A stretch of 64,000 bases of DNA from JALOOX01 sp964557955 (GCA_964557955.1 CAZLCS010000022.1:19019-83018); one strand, 5' to 3'. Numbered from the stretch's first letter, positions 8,104 to 17,105 are shown. Made by a program: numbers and translations. The notes: generated by a model not told the origin, from the letters alone.

Positions 8104-9817
8104 CACCAGGGACGATCAGGTTCATCTCAGCAGCGGGTTTCCTTGGAACGATCTGCGCTCTCCCGGCTTGACTCCCGCCTTCAGGGAGGTCCGGAAACTG
8201 GCCGGCCGAGTTCCCATGAAGTATGCGGTCGCCTCCTACAAGCTTTCGTCGCCTCTCATATGGGTTCCGATCATCGGCGGTACGGGAACAGGCAAATCGA
8301 CGATCTTCAATGCCCTGTGCGGCAGGAAGCTGAGCGCCACCGGGATCGAGAGGCCCAAGACATTCGGTCCCGTTCTGTTCGGGCATCGGGATGCCACCCT
8401 GGGGCGGCGCTTTCCCTTTCAGGAGTTTCACCTGACGCGGTTGGATGCCTCCGGGACTGCTGCGGAACGGAACACCGGATCACCGGGTGAGCTCCTCTAC
8501 CTGGAGCACGACGAACCGACTCTGAGGAATGTAATCCTCGTCGATACTCCCGATCTGGACAGCGTCGAGATCGGCAACCGGCAGATGGTGGAGGACCTGT
8601 ATCTCCTGGCAGATCTGGTCATTTTCGTGGCGAGCCAGGAAAAATACGCCGACGATGTGCCTTATCAGTTTCTGAACACAATCCGCAGGGAGGGGAAGCC
8701 CTTCTTCCTGCTGGTCAACAAGACAGAATCCGGTCTGAAGGCTGATGACATCCTGTCTTCCCTAAGTGCAGGAGGCACGCCTCTATCACCATCGCGCGTC
8801 ACCATGCTTCCCTTCGCTCCAATGGATGCTGAGGAAACCCTCAGGCGGGACGAGGCGTTCGCGAGGTTTTGCTCCAGCTTCGCCCATGAGGTCGGCGAGC
8901 AGAATCAGGCAGCTCTGAAGCAGCATGAAAGGGGCAGGCTCACCCGGGAGCTCCAGTCCCAGGTGAAACAGATCCTGGAGGCATTGGCGACTGAGAGCAA
9001 AGCCGGTCGAGAGTGGCTGGAGCACGTGGACGTTTTCTTCGATGCTGCCTGCAGCAAAGCCCTCGAAGCCCAGGACAGGCAGTTGAGTGAGGAGCAAAGG
9101 ACGTACATCCAACGGGAGATTCGGAAGCATTTCAGCCGGTATGACCTCCTTGGGAAACCTCGCCGCATGGTGGCTCAGGTGGTGCTTTCACCGCTTCGTG
9201 CACTGGGGCTCATGTCCGACACTGCCGTAGAAAGCCATGAAGAGACTCTGAGAAAGATGCGCGAACGGCTGGACTGCATCCCCATCATGGCGGCCATAGA
9301 GGGGTTCAATCGTGAGGTCCTCGAGAAGCTCTCGCCCAAAGACCCTGATTCCCCGCTTCGCAGCGAGCTATGCCGACCGGATCTCCCTCTCACGAAAGAG
9401 GAGATCCGACAGGCCGTCTGGGATGGCCAGGAGCGGTTGCTCGAATGGCTGGAGCAGACTTTTCAGGAAATGGCCAAGGGGATCCCCAAGACGAAGGAGA
9501 TCGGCATCTACTCGACCTCCATCCTCTGGGGGGGCCTGATTCTATCGCTGGAGGCCGCCATCGGAGGAGGTATCACACTGCTCGAAGCGGTTCTGGATTC
9601 CGCCATCGCGCCCTTTGTCACTCGCGGGGCAGTGGAGCTCTTCGCCTATCATGAATTGCAGAAGGTGGGACGGCAGCTGGCCGAGAAATATCGGGAAAGC
9701 GTGAAAGCAGTAATCCGGCTGCAGCGGGATCGCTATGCAGCCTGCCTCGAGTCGCTGCAGCCATCCGATGAGGTGCTGAAAAGCCTGCGCTCTCTCGCTC
9801 GGGAGCTGACCCCATGA
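8078..9817 (+). CDS. Membrane-associated P-loop GTPase A (dynamin/Era-like)
   Basis: A 579-residue protein. G1 is GGTGTGKS (residues 67-74), a candidate G2 is ERPKTFGPV, G3 is DTPD (156-159) and G4 is NKTE (214-217). A helical, charged middle section follows. Near residue 480 is a hydrophobic stretch (ILWGGLILSLEAAIGG) that could anchor it to or insert in the membrane. It shares the segment EKYAD...Y.FL with the next gene, so the two are probably paralogues. It overlaps the DUF4126 gene by 26 bases and the next gene by ATGA, implying coupled translation. A role in membrane remodelling is inference from this architecture; the substrate and partners are unknown. Confidence 0.78.
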   Translation: MKNSSPYSNTRDDQVHLSSGFPWNDLRSPGLTPAFREVRKLAGRVPMKYAVASYKLSSPLIWVPIIGGTGTGKSTIFNALCGRKLSATGIERPKTFGPVLFGHRDATLGRRFPFQEFHLTRLDASGTAAERNTGSPGELLYLEHDEPTLRNVILVDTPDLDSVEIGNRQMVEDLYLLADLVIFVASQEKYADDVPYQFLNTIRREGKPFFLLVNKTESGLKADDILSSLSAGGTPLSPSRVTMLPFAPMDAEETLRRDEAFARFCSSFAHEVGEQNQAALKQHERGRLTRELQSQVKQILEALATESKAGREWLEHVDVFFDAACSKALEAQDRQLSEEQRTYIQREIRKHFSRYDLLGKPRRMVAQVVLSPLRALGLMSDTAVESHEETLRKMRERLDCIPIMAAIEGFNREVLEKLSPKDPDSPLRSELCRPDLPLTKEEIRQAVWDGQERLLEWLEQTFQEMAKGIPKTKEIGIYSTSILWGGLILSLEAAIGGGITLLEAVLDSAIAPFVTRGAVELFAYHELQKVGRQLAEKYRESVKAVIRLQRDRYAACLESLQPSDEVLKSLRSLARELTP

Positions 9818-11544
9818 AGCGCTCGCTGGGCATGCTCAGAACCGACCTGCGGCAGGTTGTGGACATCCTCAACAGGGGGAAGATGCCGGCATTTTTGACT
9901 GATGAGGCGGAGGCGATGCGTCGTGCGGCTGCAGACCTTTCACGAAAACTGGATGATTTTTCGGATACCACCTTGAGTGTGGGGCTTCTCGGGGGGACGG
10001 GAGTGGGAAAGTCCAGTTTAATGAATGGATTGGCCGGATCGGAGATCGCCTCGGCCAGCCACAGGCGCCCTCACACGGACAGAGTGCTTGTTTATCGACA
10101 TCGCTCATCCATTCTTCCTCCTGCCATTCTTCACACGCACGTCCCGTGGAAGGAGCATGTACACGGCGCCGACAGCGTCAGTCAGATTATTCTTTGCGAC
10201 CTTCCGGATTTCGACAGTCTGCAGGACCTGCATTTGCAGCACGTAAGAGACTTCCTCGAACACCTGGATCTTCTGGTGTGGGTGGTGTCGCCGGAAAAGT
10301 ATGCGGACGAGCGTTTTTACGCCTTTTTGGGTGAAGTTCCCAAGGCCCGGGAAAACTACCTGTTTGTTGTCAACAAGGTCGATCAGTTGTTTGCAGGACC
10401 TCAGCTGGAGGCGGGGTATGAGATGCTCTCCCGCCTGGTCCGGACATTCCATCACCATCTTGCGGAGCAGGGCGTCGACCATCCCGTCATTTACTGTGTC
10501 TCCGCGCTGGACCAGCTCCATAGTGGCGAGCCGTCCGCCTGGAACCAGTTCAATGCTTTTCGGCACCACGTGTTTCACGAACGGGATGCCAGGGAAGTGG
10601 CTGCGATCAAGACGGCAAACCTGGACCAGGAGCTGGAAGCGCTGCTGGCCACCCTGGATGAAAAGACTTACCAAGCCGGCAGGCTCCGAAACATCTTGGA
10701 GAACCTTGCCTCGGAGGTCGCCAGGGACCGGGCCGAGTGGGCTCGCATCGGGCATGACGTCCTGGAGGAGTGGCTCGAATCGGGCGTTAGAAGCCGCGTT
10801 CGACAAATGCTTTTTCGCAGGACTGATCTGGTGGGGGTGGGATCCATTCTACAGGGGATTGTGGGAAGGCTTGAGACGGAGAACAGGCCGGACCTTGGGC
10901 CCGGACCCCTGACCTGGCAGTTGAATCGGGATGGTGTCCTGGGTCGGCTCATCGATGAATGGCTTCGAATGGAAAACCGGATTGTGCATCGGGCGCTTCA
11001 GGAAGGGGTCGCGCTGAGTCTGCTCGATCCCGTAAAGAGCTTGCTCAGTCCCGATGTGAGGTGGGAACGATTGACCCACTCCCTGCGATATGCAATGGAC
11101 ACGAAAATGACGAATCTGATGCCCTCTGCGGCAAGGATGTTTCGATGGCTGCAGTACGGGGCATATTCTTTGCTCTCGGCCATGCTGATCGTCGGGATAT
11201 CCCTGCAAGGCTGGGGAGTGATCCCTTCGGACGCGAGCGGTTGGGAGACAGGAAGGATATGGCTCGTCGGCAGTATCCGGATACTCTTTTCCGCTGAGGG
11301 GCTGGCGGCGCTTGCCAGCTATTGCGTCCTGCTCCTTCTGCTGAGTCTTCGCTTCCATGTGTCGCATAAGAAAAGGTTGCAGCGCCAGGAGCAAAAGATT
11401 ATAGAAGCCCTCAAATCAGATCTGGGCTATATCTGGGAAGCGGAATTCGATGCAGTCATCAGTGACTTGCTGGAGCACTGTAAGCAGTTGGATCGAGAAG
11501 TTGAAGAGATTTCCAGCCTTCGGCAGCGAAGGGGAAGGGATTGA
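9814..11544 (+). CDS. Membrane-associated P-loop GTPase B (dynamin/Era-like)
   Basis: A 576-residue protein. G1 is GGTGVGKS (residues 60-67), a candidate G2 is SHRRPHTDRV, G3 is DLPD (129-132) and G4 is NKVD (187-190). A long helical region follows. Two convincing membrane helices lie near residues 440-460 (YSLLSAMLIVGISL) and 495-515 (SYCVLLLLLSLRF), then a charged coiled tail. G4 is canonical here, whereas GTPase A has NKTE. Tandem paralogous GTPases with a membrane anchor recall paired bacterial dynamin-like proteins, but the helical parts cannot be assigned by eye. The start overlaps the previous stop by ATGA. Confidence 0.78.
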   Translation: MKRSLGMLRTDLRQVVDILNRGKMPAFLTDEAEAMRRAAADLSRKLDDFSDTTLSVGLLGGTGVGKSSLMNGLAGSEIASASHRRPHTDRVLVYRHRSSILPPAILHTHVPWKEHVHGADSVSQIILCDLPDFDSLQDLHLQHVRDFLEHLDLLVWVVSPEKYADERFYAFLGEVPKARENYLFVVNKVDQLFAGPQLEAGYEMLSRLVRTFHHHLAEQGVDHPVIYCVSALDQLHSGEPSAWNQFNAFRHHVFHERDAREVAAIKTANLDQELEALLATLDEKTYQAGRLRNILENLASEVARDRAEWARIGHDVLEEWLESGVRSRVRQMLFRRTDLVGVGSILQGIVGRLETENRPDLGPGPLTWQLNRDGVLGRLIDEWLRMENRIVHRALQEGVALSLLDPVKSLLSPDVRWERLTHSLRYAMDTKMTNLMPSAARMFRWLQYGAYSLLSAMLIVGISLQGWGVIPSDASGWETGRIWLVGSIRILFSAEGLAALASYCVLLLLLSLRFHVSHKKRLQRQEQKIIEALKSDLGYIWEAEFDAVISDLLEHCKQLDREVEEISSLRQRRGRD

Positions 11545-11547
11545 CGT

Positions 11548-11793
11548 ATGCCGGTTAAGATTATGATTGTACTGGTGATTCTGGCCATTCCTCTCATACC
11601 TACATTCTGGGCCATTCTCGACATCCCCAAGCGCCGCTTCAACAGCGCAAAGCAGAAGCTCATCTGGTTCTTCACGGTGTCGACATTGCCTTGTATCGGG
11701 GCGATTCTCTACATCCTCATAGGGCGAAGGCAGACATCAGCGATGGAGGCCTTTGAGCCCGGACCGGTGCAGGATCAGTTATCCCAGCATTGA
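11548..11793 (+). CDS. Small membrane protein, PLDc_N-like
   Basis: 81 residues with two membrane helices (IMIVLVILAIPLIPTFWAIL and WFFTVSTLPCIGAILYILIG). The pattern of hydrophobic helix, short basic loop (PKRRFNSAKQK), second helix ending YILIGR matches the phospholipase D N-terminal (PLDc_N) family of small membrane proteins. No PLD catalytic domain is present. It begins 3 bases after GTPase B, with AAGGGAAGGGA just upstream as a Shine-Dalgarno region. It is therefore the fourth gene of the DUF4126/GTPase operon and may be a membrane partner of the GTPases (inference). Confidence 0.72.
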   Translation: MPVKIMIVLVILAIPLIPTFWAILDIPKRRFNSAKQKLIWFFTVSTLPCIGAILYILIGRRQTSAMEAFEPGPVQDQLSQH

Positions 11794-11901
11794 CGGGAGC
11801 GGGCATTGCACCGGCCGTCTTCTTTATCGAGAGATTCCTGAGCGGCACTTTCTGTCGAGCCGTGCCCACTCGGTGCAAGTAGGAAGGAGATTTTCGAAGC
11901 C

Positions 11902-13800
11902 ATGTTGGATCTTTTCCGCAAACACGCCACTTCCTGGTTGATCAAGGTGTTCTTCGCGTTGATCGTGATCGTCTTCGTCTTCTGGGGTGGGTATTCCTAC
12001 CGAGAGGGTGGTCAGGCGGAAATCGCTCGAGTTGACAATCATGTTATCAGCGTTGCGGAATATGATCGTGCCTATAATCAGATGCTGGAGGTATATCGTC
12101 GCCAGTTGGGCGGTTCCCTGTCAGAGGAGTTTCTCAAGCAGTTCAATCTGAAGCAGCAGGCGTTGGATGCCCTCATTGATCAATATATTCTGTCGAAGGC
12201 TGCGAAAGAGATCGGACTGGAGGCCACGGAGCAGGAAGTTCAGCAGCGGATTCTCGAATTTGCGGCCTTCCAGTCAGACGGCAAGTTCGACCAGCAGCGC
12301 TACAAGATTCTCCTGCAGCAGAACCGGTTGACTCCGGAAACCTTCGAACGTCAGATTGGTGACGAGATCAGTCGAGAGAAACTCGAAGGATTTGTCAAGC
12401 GCAGGGCGGTGGTGACGGAAGAGGAGATCGTTGCCGACTTCCGCTTTACCTACCAGCGGGTCCAGCTTGCTTATGCGACCTTTGATCCAAAGCAGTTTGA
12501 AGCGCAGGTTTCGGCGGAAGAGACTAGACTGCAGGCTTATTACCAGGGGCATCAGGAAAAATATAGAGAGCCCGAAAAGCGACAGTTTTCCTACGTGAGA
12601 TTCAAGGTGGATGAGCTTGTGGATCGGGTGAACGTTTCGGAAGAGGACGCCCGCCAGTATTATGGGGAAAATCAGGAGAAATATCATCAGGGTCCGGAGG
12701 TCAAGGCCCGTCACATCCTGTTCAGTCTCAAGGAGGATGCTCCCGAACCTGAAGTGGCCAAAGTCAGAGCGGAAGCAGAGAAGGTTTTGGCTGAAGCCAG
12801 AAAGGGATCCGATTTCGCTGCCCTGGCCAGGAAGCACTCCAAGGATGAGTCTACAGCCAAGAATGGTGGCGACTTGGGGTTCTTCGACCGTGATCGAATG
12901 GTCAAGCCTTTCTCGGATGCAGCTTTCTCCATGAAACCGGGTGAAATCAGTGACCTGGTTCGCAGTTCTTTTGGATTCCACATCATCAAGGTGGAAGAAA
13001 TTCGGCCGGAGAGCACCAAGACCTTTGATGAAGTCAAGTCGGAGATCGAGTCAACTCTCAAGCAGGAGAAGGCGCGAGATCTTGTCTTTCGAAAGGCGAC
13101 GGACTTCGCCGATGTGGTTTATGCCCAGCAGGATCTGGATAAGGCGGCCAAATCCTTGCAGCGTGAGGTCATGAAACCTGAAACCTGGTTCGCCCAGACT
13201 GACATGATCCCTGAAATGGAGGGAGCAGCCCCCGACTCCATGGGAAAACTCTTCGCTCTTCCGGACAAAGGCGCCAGTGATGTGATGGAGGTCTCGGACG
13301 GTTTCCTCGTTTTGCAGGTCAGAGCCATTCAGCCCGAAAGAACGATGGCTTACGAAAATGTGAAGGAGCGTGTGGAAAAGGATTTCCGCGTGGACGAGGG
13401 CAGCAATCTGGCTCAAAAGAGGGCAATGGAGCTGCTGGAATCTGCAAGGAAATCCGGGAGTCTCGAGGAATCTGCCAAGGGCGAAAAGGTCGATGTGAAG
13501 AAGACTGACTGGTTCTCGAGGCGGCAGCCGGACAAGGATCTCAAGCTCAGAGGCGATTCACTGTCACGCATCCTTCGCTTGCAGATGGATCAACCTTTCC
13601 CCGAAAGTCCTCTTACCGACATCAGCAACCGATTCATTGTCTGTCAGCTGCTGGGGAGACTCGACCCCGACGCGGACCTCGAGAAGGAGAGGTCGGCGAT
13701 CACCAAGCGGCTCCTGCCCCAGAAACAAAGCATCGCTTGGCGCAATTGGCTGGATGCACGGAGAAAGCAGGCAGAGATCAAGTATTCTCGGGAGCTCTAG
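11902..13800 (+). CDS. ppiD: Membrane-anchored periplasmic peptidyl-prolyl isomerase (PpiD/SurA type)
   Basis: A 632-residue protein with a short cytoplasmic start, a single N-terminal membrane helix (residues 16-31, VFFALIVIVFVFWGGY), then a SurA_N-like chaperone region. A parvulin domain sits near residues 267-370 (VKARHILFSL, NGGDLGFFDRDRM, FGFHIIKVEE). A second, degenerate isomerase-like region and C-terminal helices follow. This order is that of PpiD, which folds outer-membrane and secreted proteins at the periplasmic face of the inner membrane. GAAGGAGA precedes the ATG by about 11 bases. The gene stands alone; 108 bases separate it from the GTPase operon and coaE converges on it. Confidence 0.92.
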   Translation: MLDLFRKHATSWLIKVFFALIVIVFVFWGGYSYREGGQAEIARVDNHVISVAEYDRAYNQMLEVYRRQLGGSLSEEFLKQFNLKQQALDALIDQYILSKAAKEIGLEATEQEVQQRILEFAAFQSDGKFDQQRYKILLQQNRLTPETFERQIGDEISREKLEGFVKRRAVVTEEEIVADFRFTYQRVQLAYATFDPKQFEAQVSAEETRLQAYYQGHQEKYREPEKRQFSYVRFKVDELVDRVNVSEEDARQYYGENQEKYHQGPEVKARHILFSLKEDAPEPEVAKVRAEAEKVLAEARKGSDFAALARKHSKDESTAKNGGDLGFFDRDRMVKPFSDAAFSMKPGEISDLVRSSFGFHIIKVEEIRPESTKTFDEVKSEIESTLKQEKARDLVFRKATDFADVVYAQQDLDKAAKSLQREVMKPETWFAQTDMIPEMEGAAPDSMGKLFALPDKGASDVMEVSDGFLVLQVRAIQPERTMAYENVKERVEKDFRVDEGSNLAQKRAMELLESARKSGSLEESAKGEKVDVKKTDWFSRRQPDKDLKLRGDSLSRILRLQMDQPFPESPLTDISNRFIVCQLLGRLDPDADLEKERSAITKRLLPQKQSIAWRNWLDARRKQAEIKYSREL

Positions 13801-13954
13801 CTCGAAGCTGCCAGAATGGGTCCTGCCGGTTTGCAGCCGATTCCGGATACTGATTCCTGGATGCCGGATAAGGGGAAGGCACCGGAAGTGCTGTTGGCCT
13901 CTGCGTACGGGGCGGCTTCGCGAGCGGCCTGGCTGGCCCCGGTCCTTGTTGGTC

Positions 13955-14599
13955 TCACTCCGCCCGTTGTTCTGATGAGGACGCCCCTCGCACTTTGCTC
14001 ACAATCTGCTGCCAGATGCGAGAAACCTGCAGCCGGGTTTCGTCCCGATCGCCGCTGTTGTCGATGACCAGGTGGGACAGTGCTCTTTTCTGCTCGATGG
14101 GCCATTGCATGGACAGGGTGCTTACGGCCTGTTCTTCCGTCAGGCCGTCGCGATTCATGAGCCTTTCCATCTGTACCCTGCGTGGAGTGTAAACGAGGAT
14201 CACCAGTTGGAACCGCTCCTGCTGACGGGCTTCGAAGAGGAGCGGGATGTCGAAAATCACGATTTGCCGACCGCCGCCGGTCTCCTGCCGTTCCCTCCAC
14301 GCACCTTCCATGGCGGCCATGATGGAGGGATGAATCAGCGAATTCACCTTGGCACGCAGATTTTCATCCTCTATGATCCCCTCTCTAAGCTCCCGGCGCT
14401 TGATCTCGCCATTCAGGTCAAAATACTTCGGCCCGATGATCTCAAAGAGTTTCCTGGAGCATTCTGTGCCCGGCTTCAGAACTTCGCGGGCAACCTGGTC
14501 TGCATCAATGATGGCGGCGCCCAGTTCCTCGAACATGCGGGCAACGGTGCTTTTACCCGTCGCGATTCCACCGGTGAGAGCGATTCGAATCGATTTCAT
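13955..14599 (-). CDS. coaE: Dephospho-CoA kinase
   Basis: A 214-residue P-loop kinase for the last step of coenzyme A synthesis. It begins MKSIRIALTGGIATGKST, with the Walker A loop near residues 10-17, followed by the family's DADQVAREVL and the lid region RRVQMERLMNRDGLTEEQA. The ATG at 14599 was chosen because CoaE proteins start just before the Walker loop; upstream TTG and GTG codons in frame would add six residues. It ends convergently with ppiD. A strong hairpin terminator ends only about 20 bases before its start, so either a promoter lies within that hairpin region or transcription reads through. Confidence 0.94.
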   Translation of the reverse strand: MKSIRIALTGGIATGKSTVARMFEELGAAIIDADQVAREVLKPGTECSRKLFEIIGPKYFDLNGEIKRRELREGIIEDENLRAKVNSLIHPSIMAAMEGAWRERQETGGGRQIVIFDIPLLFEARQQERFQLVILVYTPRRVQMERLMNRDGLTEEQAVSTLSMQWPIEQKRALSHLVIDNSGDRDETRLQVSRIWQQIVSKVRGASSSEQRAE

Positions 14600-14617
14600 C
14601 TGAAGGGAATCCACCAA

Positions 14618-14656
14618 AAAAGCCCACCCTGGAATGGCGAACCGGGTGGGCTTTGG
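14618..14656 (-). terminator. Rho-independent terminator upstream of coaE
   Basis: On the minus strand, AAAGCCCACCC and GGGTGGGCTTT form an 11-base perfect stem around a loop of about 14 bases, followed by a run of T residues. It lies downstream of the small secreted protein gene (14712-15086) and immediately upstream of coaE on the same strand. Confidence 0.85.
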
Positions 14657-14711
14657 ATTTCGTGATTCGTGATACGGCAGGTACAGGTCTCACCTCGCAG
14701 GAAACGATTCT

Positions 14712-15086
14712 TCAGTAATCGATACCTCCGCCAAGAGGTCTGCAGAACGTATAATTATAAGGTTCTCGAATGAGCTTTCTCTCAACGAGATCCCATTCAC
14801 ATGTTTGGGCAGCCAACGGTGCGGTCACCACCGCGCCAGCAGTCCCCAATGCTGTCGCAGCCAACCCGAGTGGACGGAGAATCAGGACATCGAAAAGAAT
14901 CAGCTCCCCGGACGGCTCCCCCCGAAGCTCCTCTTCGGGATAGGCGGCTTCCCAACCGGGCGGGCAATTAAGCCCTGTAGGTGCACCTTGTGAATAAGGT
15001 GAAGCTGCATAGTCCCCTGCGTCGGCAGGAGCCAATCCACCCAACACCAGACCGACAACCAGTAAAGATGCAAAGAGTGCTTTCAT
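14712..15086 (-). CDS. Small secreted protein of unknown function
   Basis: 124 residues from the ATG at 15086, which has GGGGAGAT a few bases upstream; a longer upstream start lacks such a site and would bury the signal peptide. Residues 1 to about 24 (MKALFASLLVVGLVLGG...ADA) form a signal peptide with an AXA-type cleavage site. The mature part has three Cys residues (LNCPPGW, AAQTCEW, YTFCRPL) and a moderately hydrophobic centre (LGLAATALGTAGAVVTAPL). I do not recognise the family. A clear terminator follows the gene, so it is probably a single transcription unit. Confidence 0.7.
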   Translation of the reverse strand: MKALFASLLVVGLVLGGLAPADAGDYAASPYSQGAPTGLNCPPGWEAAYPEEELRGEPSGELILFDVLILRPLGLAATALGTAGAVVTAPLAAQTCEWDLVERKLIREPYNYTFCRPLGGGIDY

Positions 15087-15135
15087 GTCATTATCTCCCC
15101 CTCTGAGTGGTTTGGTGCCCATTCTATCTCAGCCC

Positions 15136-16362
15136 CTACATGACATCCTTTTCGCTCATCTCAATGGCCTTGTCAATTTCGGCCTTGAGCTGAGGCGGCA
15201 AACCCGGAATATCGACGCTGAGAAATCCCCTCACGATAGTAGATACAGCCTCATCTTCACTCAGACCTCGCGACATCAGATAATGAATCTCCTCCTGGGC
15301 GATCTTTCCCACGGCTGCTTCATGAGACATTTCGACCCCATCCACGTGGCCCTCCAATTCCGGGACGGCGTAGACAAGACCCCCATTGATGATGAGACCC
15401 TTGCATTCAAGGTGAGCCTTGATGTCCGGGACTTCACCGATGAGATGACCGCGCGAAATGATCTTGCCCCCATTACTGATGGTTCTTGCAACGATTTCGG
15501 CGCGCGTTCCGGGATTCTTCAGGAAAATCCGGCCCCCCACATCGTATTCAGACCCCTGGCTGCCCACAATGATGCTGTAAAATCGAGCAACCGCATCGTT
15601 TCCCACGAGATGGGTCGTGGGGTACATCTGCAGGGAGCGAACGGGTTTCATGCAGATGTAGTTGTTCAGAAAGAGACCTCCTTCCTCCACCACGGCGGCT
15701 GAGCGTGGGCGAACCACCATGTCTTCGGCCCAGTTGTGGATCATCGTGAAGCTGAGCTTAGCGTTCTTCTTGATGAAAAATTCAGAGATACCGATGTGCA
15801 TGCCTTTTTTGAGATGAGGGGACGTGGAGCACCCCGTGATGATGTGCAGCTCGGAGTCTTCTTCAGCAATGACGATGTTGTGAACGTTCTGCTGGAGTCC
15901 TTCTTTGCCAATGTACAGGCAGGCCTGAATCGGGTAGATGCTCCTGGATCCGGGAAGGGCGCGGATGACATAGCCATTGTGCAAACCGGTTTCGGCTGCC
16001 GACGTGTACTTGTCCGCATCCACGGAAACCAGCTTCCAGTAGTAATCCTGGATCCAGTCATACTTCTCCAGGGCCTGCCTGATCGGAATGACCTCAATCC
16101 CATCCTGCTTGGCTTCGCAGTGGACCACCGACGTGTCTTTCTGGAAAAAGGTTCCCCCTCGCTCTTTCTCCAGCACATCTACGCCGGCCAGGAGGAGCAT
16201 GTTCTTTTCATCTTCGGGGAGAGAGTGGAACTTTTCGTCCGAAAGGTATTCGTGCTCTTCCGATGAAGTCACGAAATCCGTCAGCGCAATGTCCGGACCG
16301 ATGGCGGCCTTCTTCTCCGAAGCCTTTGAGGCACGTTCGATCAGTTCTTGTCTATTGAGCAT
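15136..16362 (-). CDS. SufB/SufD-family Fe-S scaffold, SmsB type
   Basis: A 408-residue SufBD-family protein. The C-terminal beta-helix core is recognisable from HLECKGLIINGG, ELEGHVDGVEMSHEAAVGK and ISQEEIHYLMSRGL-like text near residues 320-385. The ATG at 16362 has GAGGAG eight bases upstream. It overlaps the sufC-like gene by 22 bases. Only one SufBD protein and one SufC are present, with no SufD, SufS, SufU or SufE nearby. That matches the two-gene minimal SUF-like system (SMS) described in archaea and anaerobic bacteria, which builds Fe-S clusters in the cytoplasm. The likely complex is SmsC2B2 (known for the family, not visible here). Confidence 0.88.
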   Translation of the reverse strand: MLNRQELIERASKASEKKAAIGPDIALTDFVTSSEEHEYLSDEKFHSLPEDEKNMLLLAGVDVLEKERGGTFFQKDTSVVHCEAKQDGIEVIPIRQALEKYDWIQDYYWKLVSVDADKYTSAAETGLHNGYVIRALPGSRSIYPIQACLYIGKEGLQQNVHNIVIAEEDSELHIITGCSTSPHLKKGMHIGISEFFIKKNAKLSFTMIHNWAEDMVVRPRSAAVVEEGGLFLNNYICMKPVRSLQMYPTTHLVGNDAVARFYSIIVGSQGSEYDVGGRIFLKNPGTRAEIVARTISNGGKIISRGHLIGEVPDIKAHLECKGLIINGGLVYAVPELEGHVDGVEMSHEAAVGKIAQEEIHYLMSRGLSEDEAVSTIVRGFLSVDIPGLPPQLKAEIDKAIEMSEKDVM

Positions 16363-17105
16363 CTGACACACTCCTCATATCCCACTTCGCTGATGCAGCG
16401 GAAGATTTCGCGCGGATTCGTACTGCAGCTGAGCACTCCATCATACAAGAGCTGACCCTTGTCCACATCCACGTAGTCCAGGATGTGTCCGATGTGAGTA
16501 ATGATCAAACCCATCTTGCTCCGTTCACGTTTAATGCGTAATCTGGATTTGTCGTGGGTTGCGGCACATTCCTTCTGCAGCAATCTGGCAATGGTTTCCC
16601 CGACCAGGGCAATATTCTCGATGTCGACCCCCGATTCAGGTTCGTCGAACAACATGAGGTCAGGATTCTGTGCCATCAACTGAAGCAGCTCGGAACGCTT
16701 GATTTCTCCACCCGAAAACCCTGCATTGAGATCCCGCTCCAAAAAAGACTCAAAATTGACCCGGCGCGCCAGATCCTCGATGTTTATCTGCTTCTTTCCG
16801 CATATCTCAACCATCTGCCTGGTCTTCAACCCGTGAATGGTGGGTGGGCGCTGGTAAGACATGCCGATTCCCAGCTGCGCACGTTCATTGATGGGGCTGA
16901 ATGTAATATCATTACCCTTGAAAGATATTCTTCCACCGACAACCTTATATTGAGGATATCCCATGATGGTCATGAGCAGGGACGTCTTTCCAGACCCGTT
17001 GGGTCCGAACAAGACGTGGGTCTCACCGGGCTTGATCTCCAGATCGATATGTTTCAGTATGACTTTTCCTGCTAGCTCAACCTGCAGATCTTCAATGACA
17101 AGCAT
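16341..17105 (-). CDS. SufC-family Fe-S assembly ATPase, SmsC type
   Basis: A 254-residue ABC-type ATPase. Walker A is FGPNGSGKTS near residues 33-42, the signature is FSGGEIKRSELLQL, and Walker B is LMLFDEPESGVD with the SufC-specific GVDIENI continuation. A late ITHIGHILDYV holds the H-loop. The C-terminal tail contains CISEVGYEECVRC, a Cys group. The protein powers cluster assembly on its SufBD partner rather than transport. GGAGGGAG precedes the ATG. It is the first gene of the pair, behind a good sigma-70-type promoter at 17221-17249. Confidence 0.9.
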   Translation of the reverse strand: MLVIEDLQVELAGKVILKHIDLEIKPGETHVLFGPNGSGKTSLLMTIMGYPQYKVVGGRISFKGNDITFSPINERAQLGIGMSYQRPPTIHGLKTRQMVEICGKKQINIEDLARRVNFESFLERDLNAGFSGGEIKRSELLQLMAQNPDLMLFDEPESGVDIENIALVGETIARLLQKECAATHDKSRLRIKRERSKMGLIITHIGHILDYVDVDKGQLLYDGVLSCSTNPREIFRCISEVGYEECVRCSIDKN

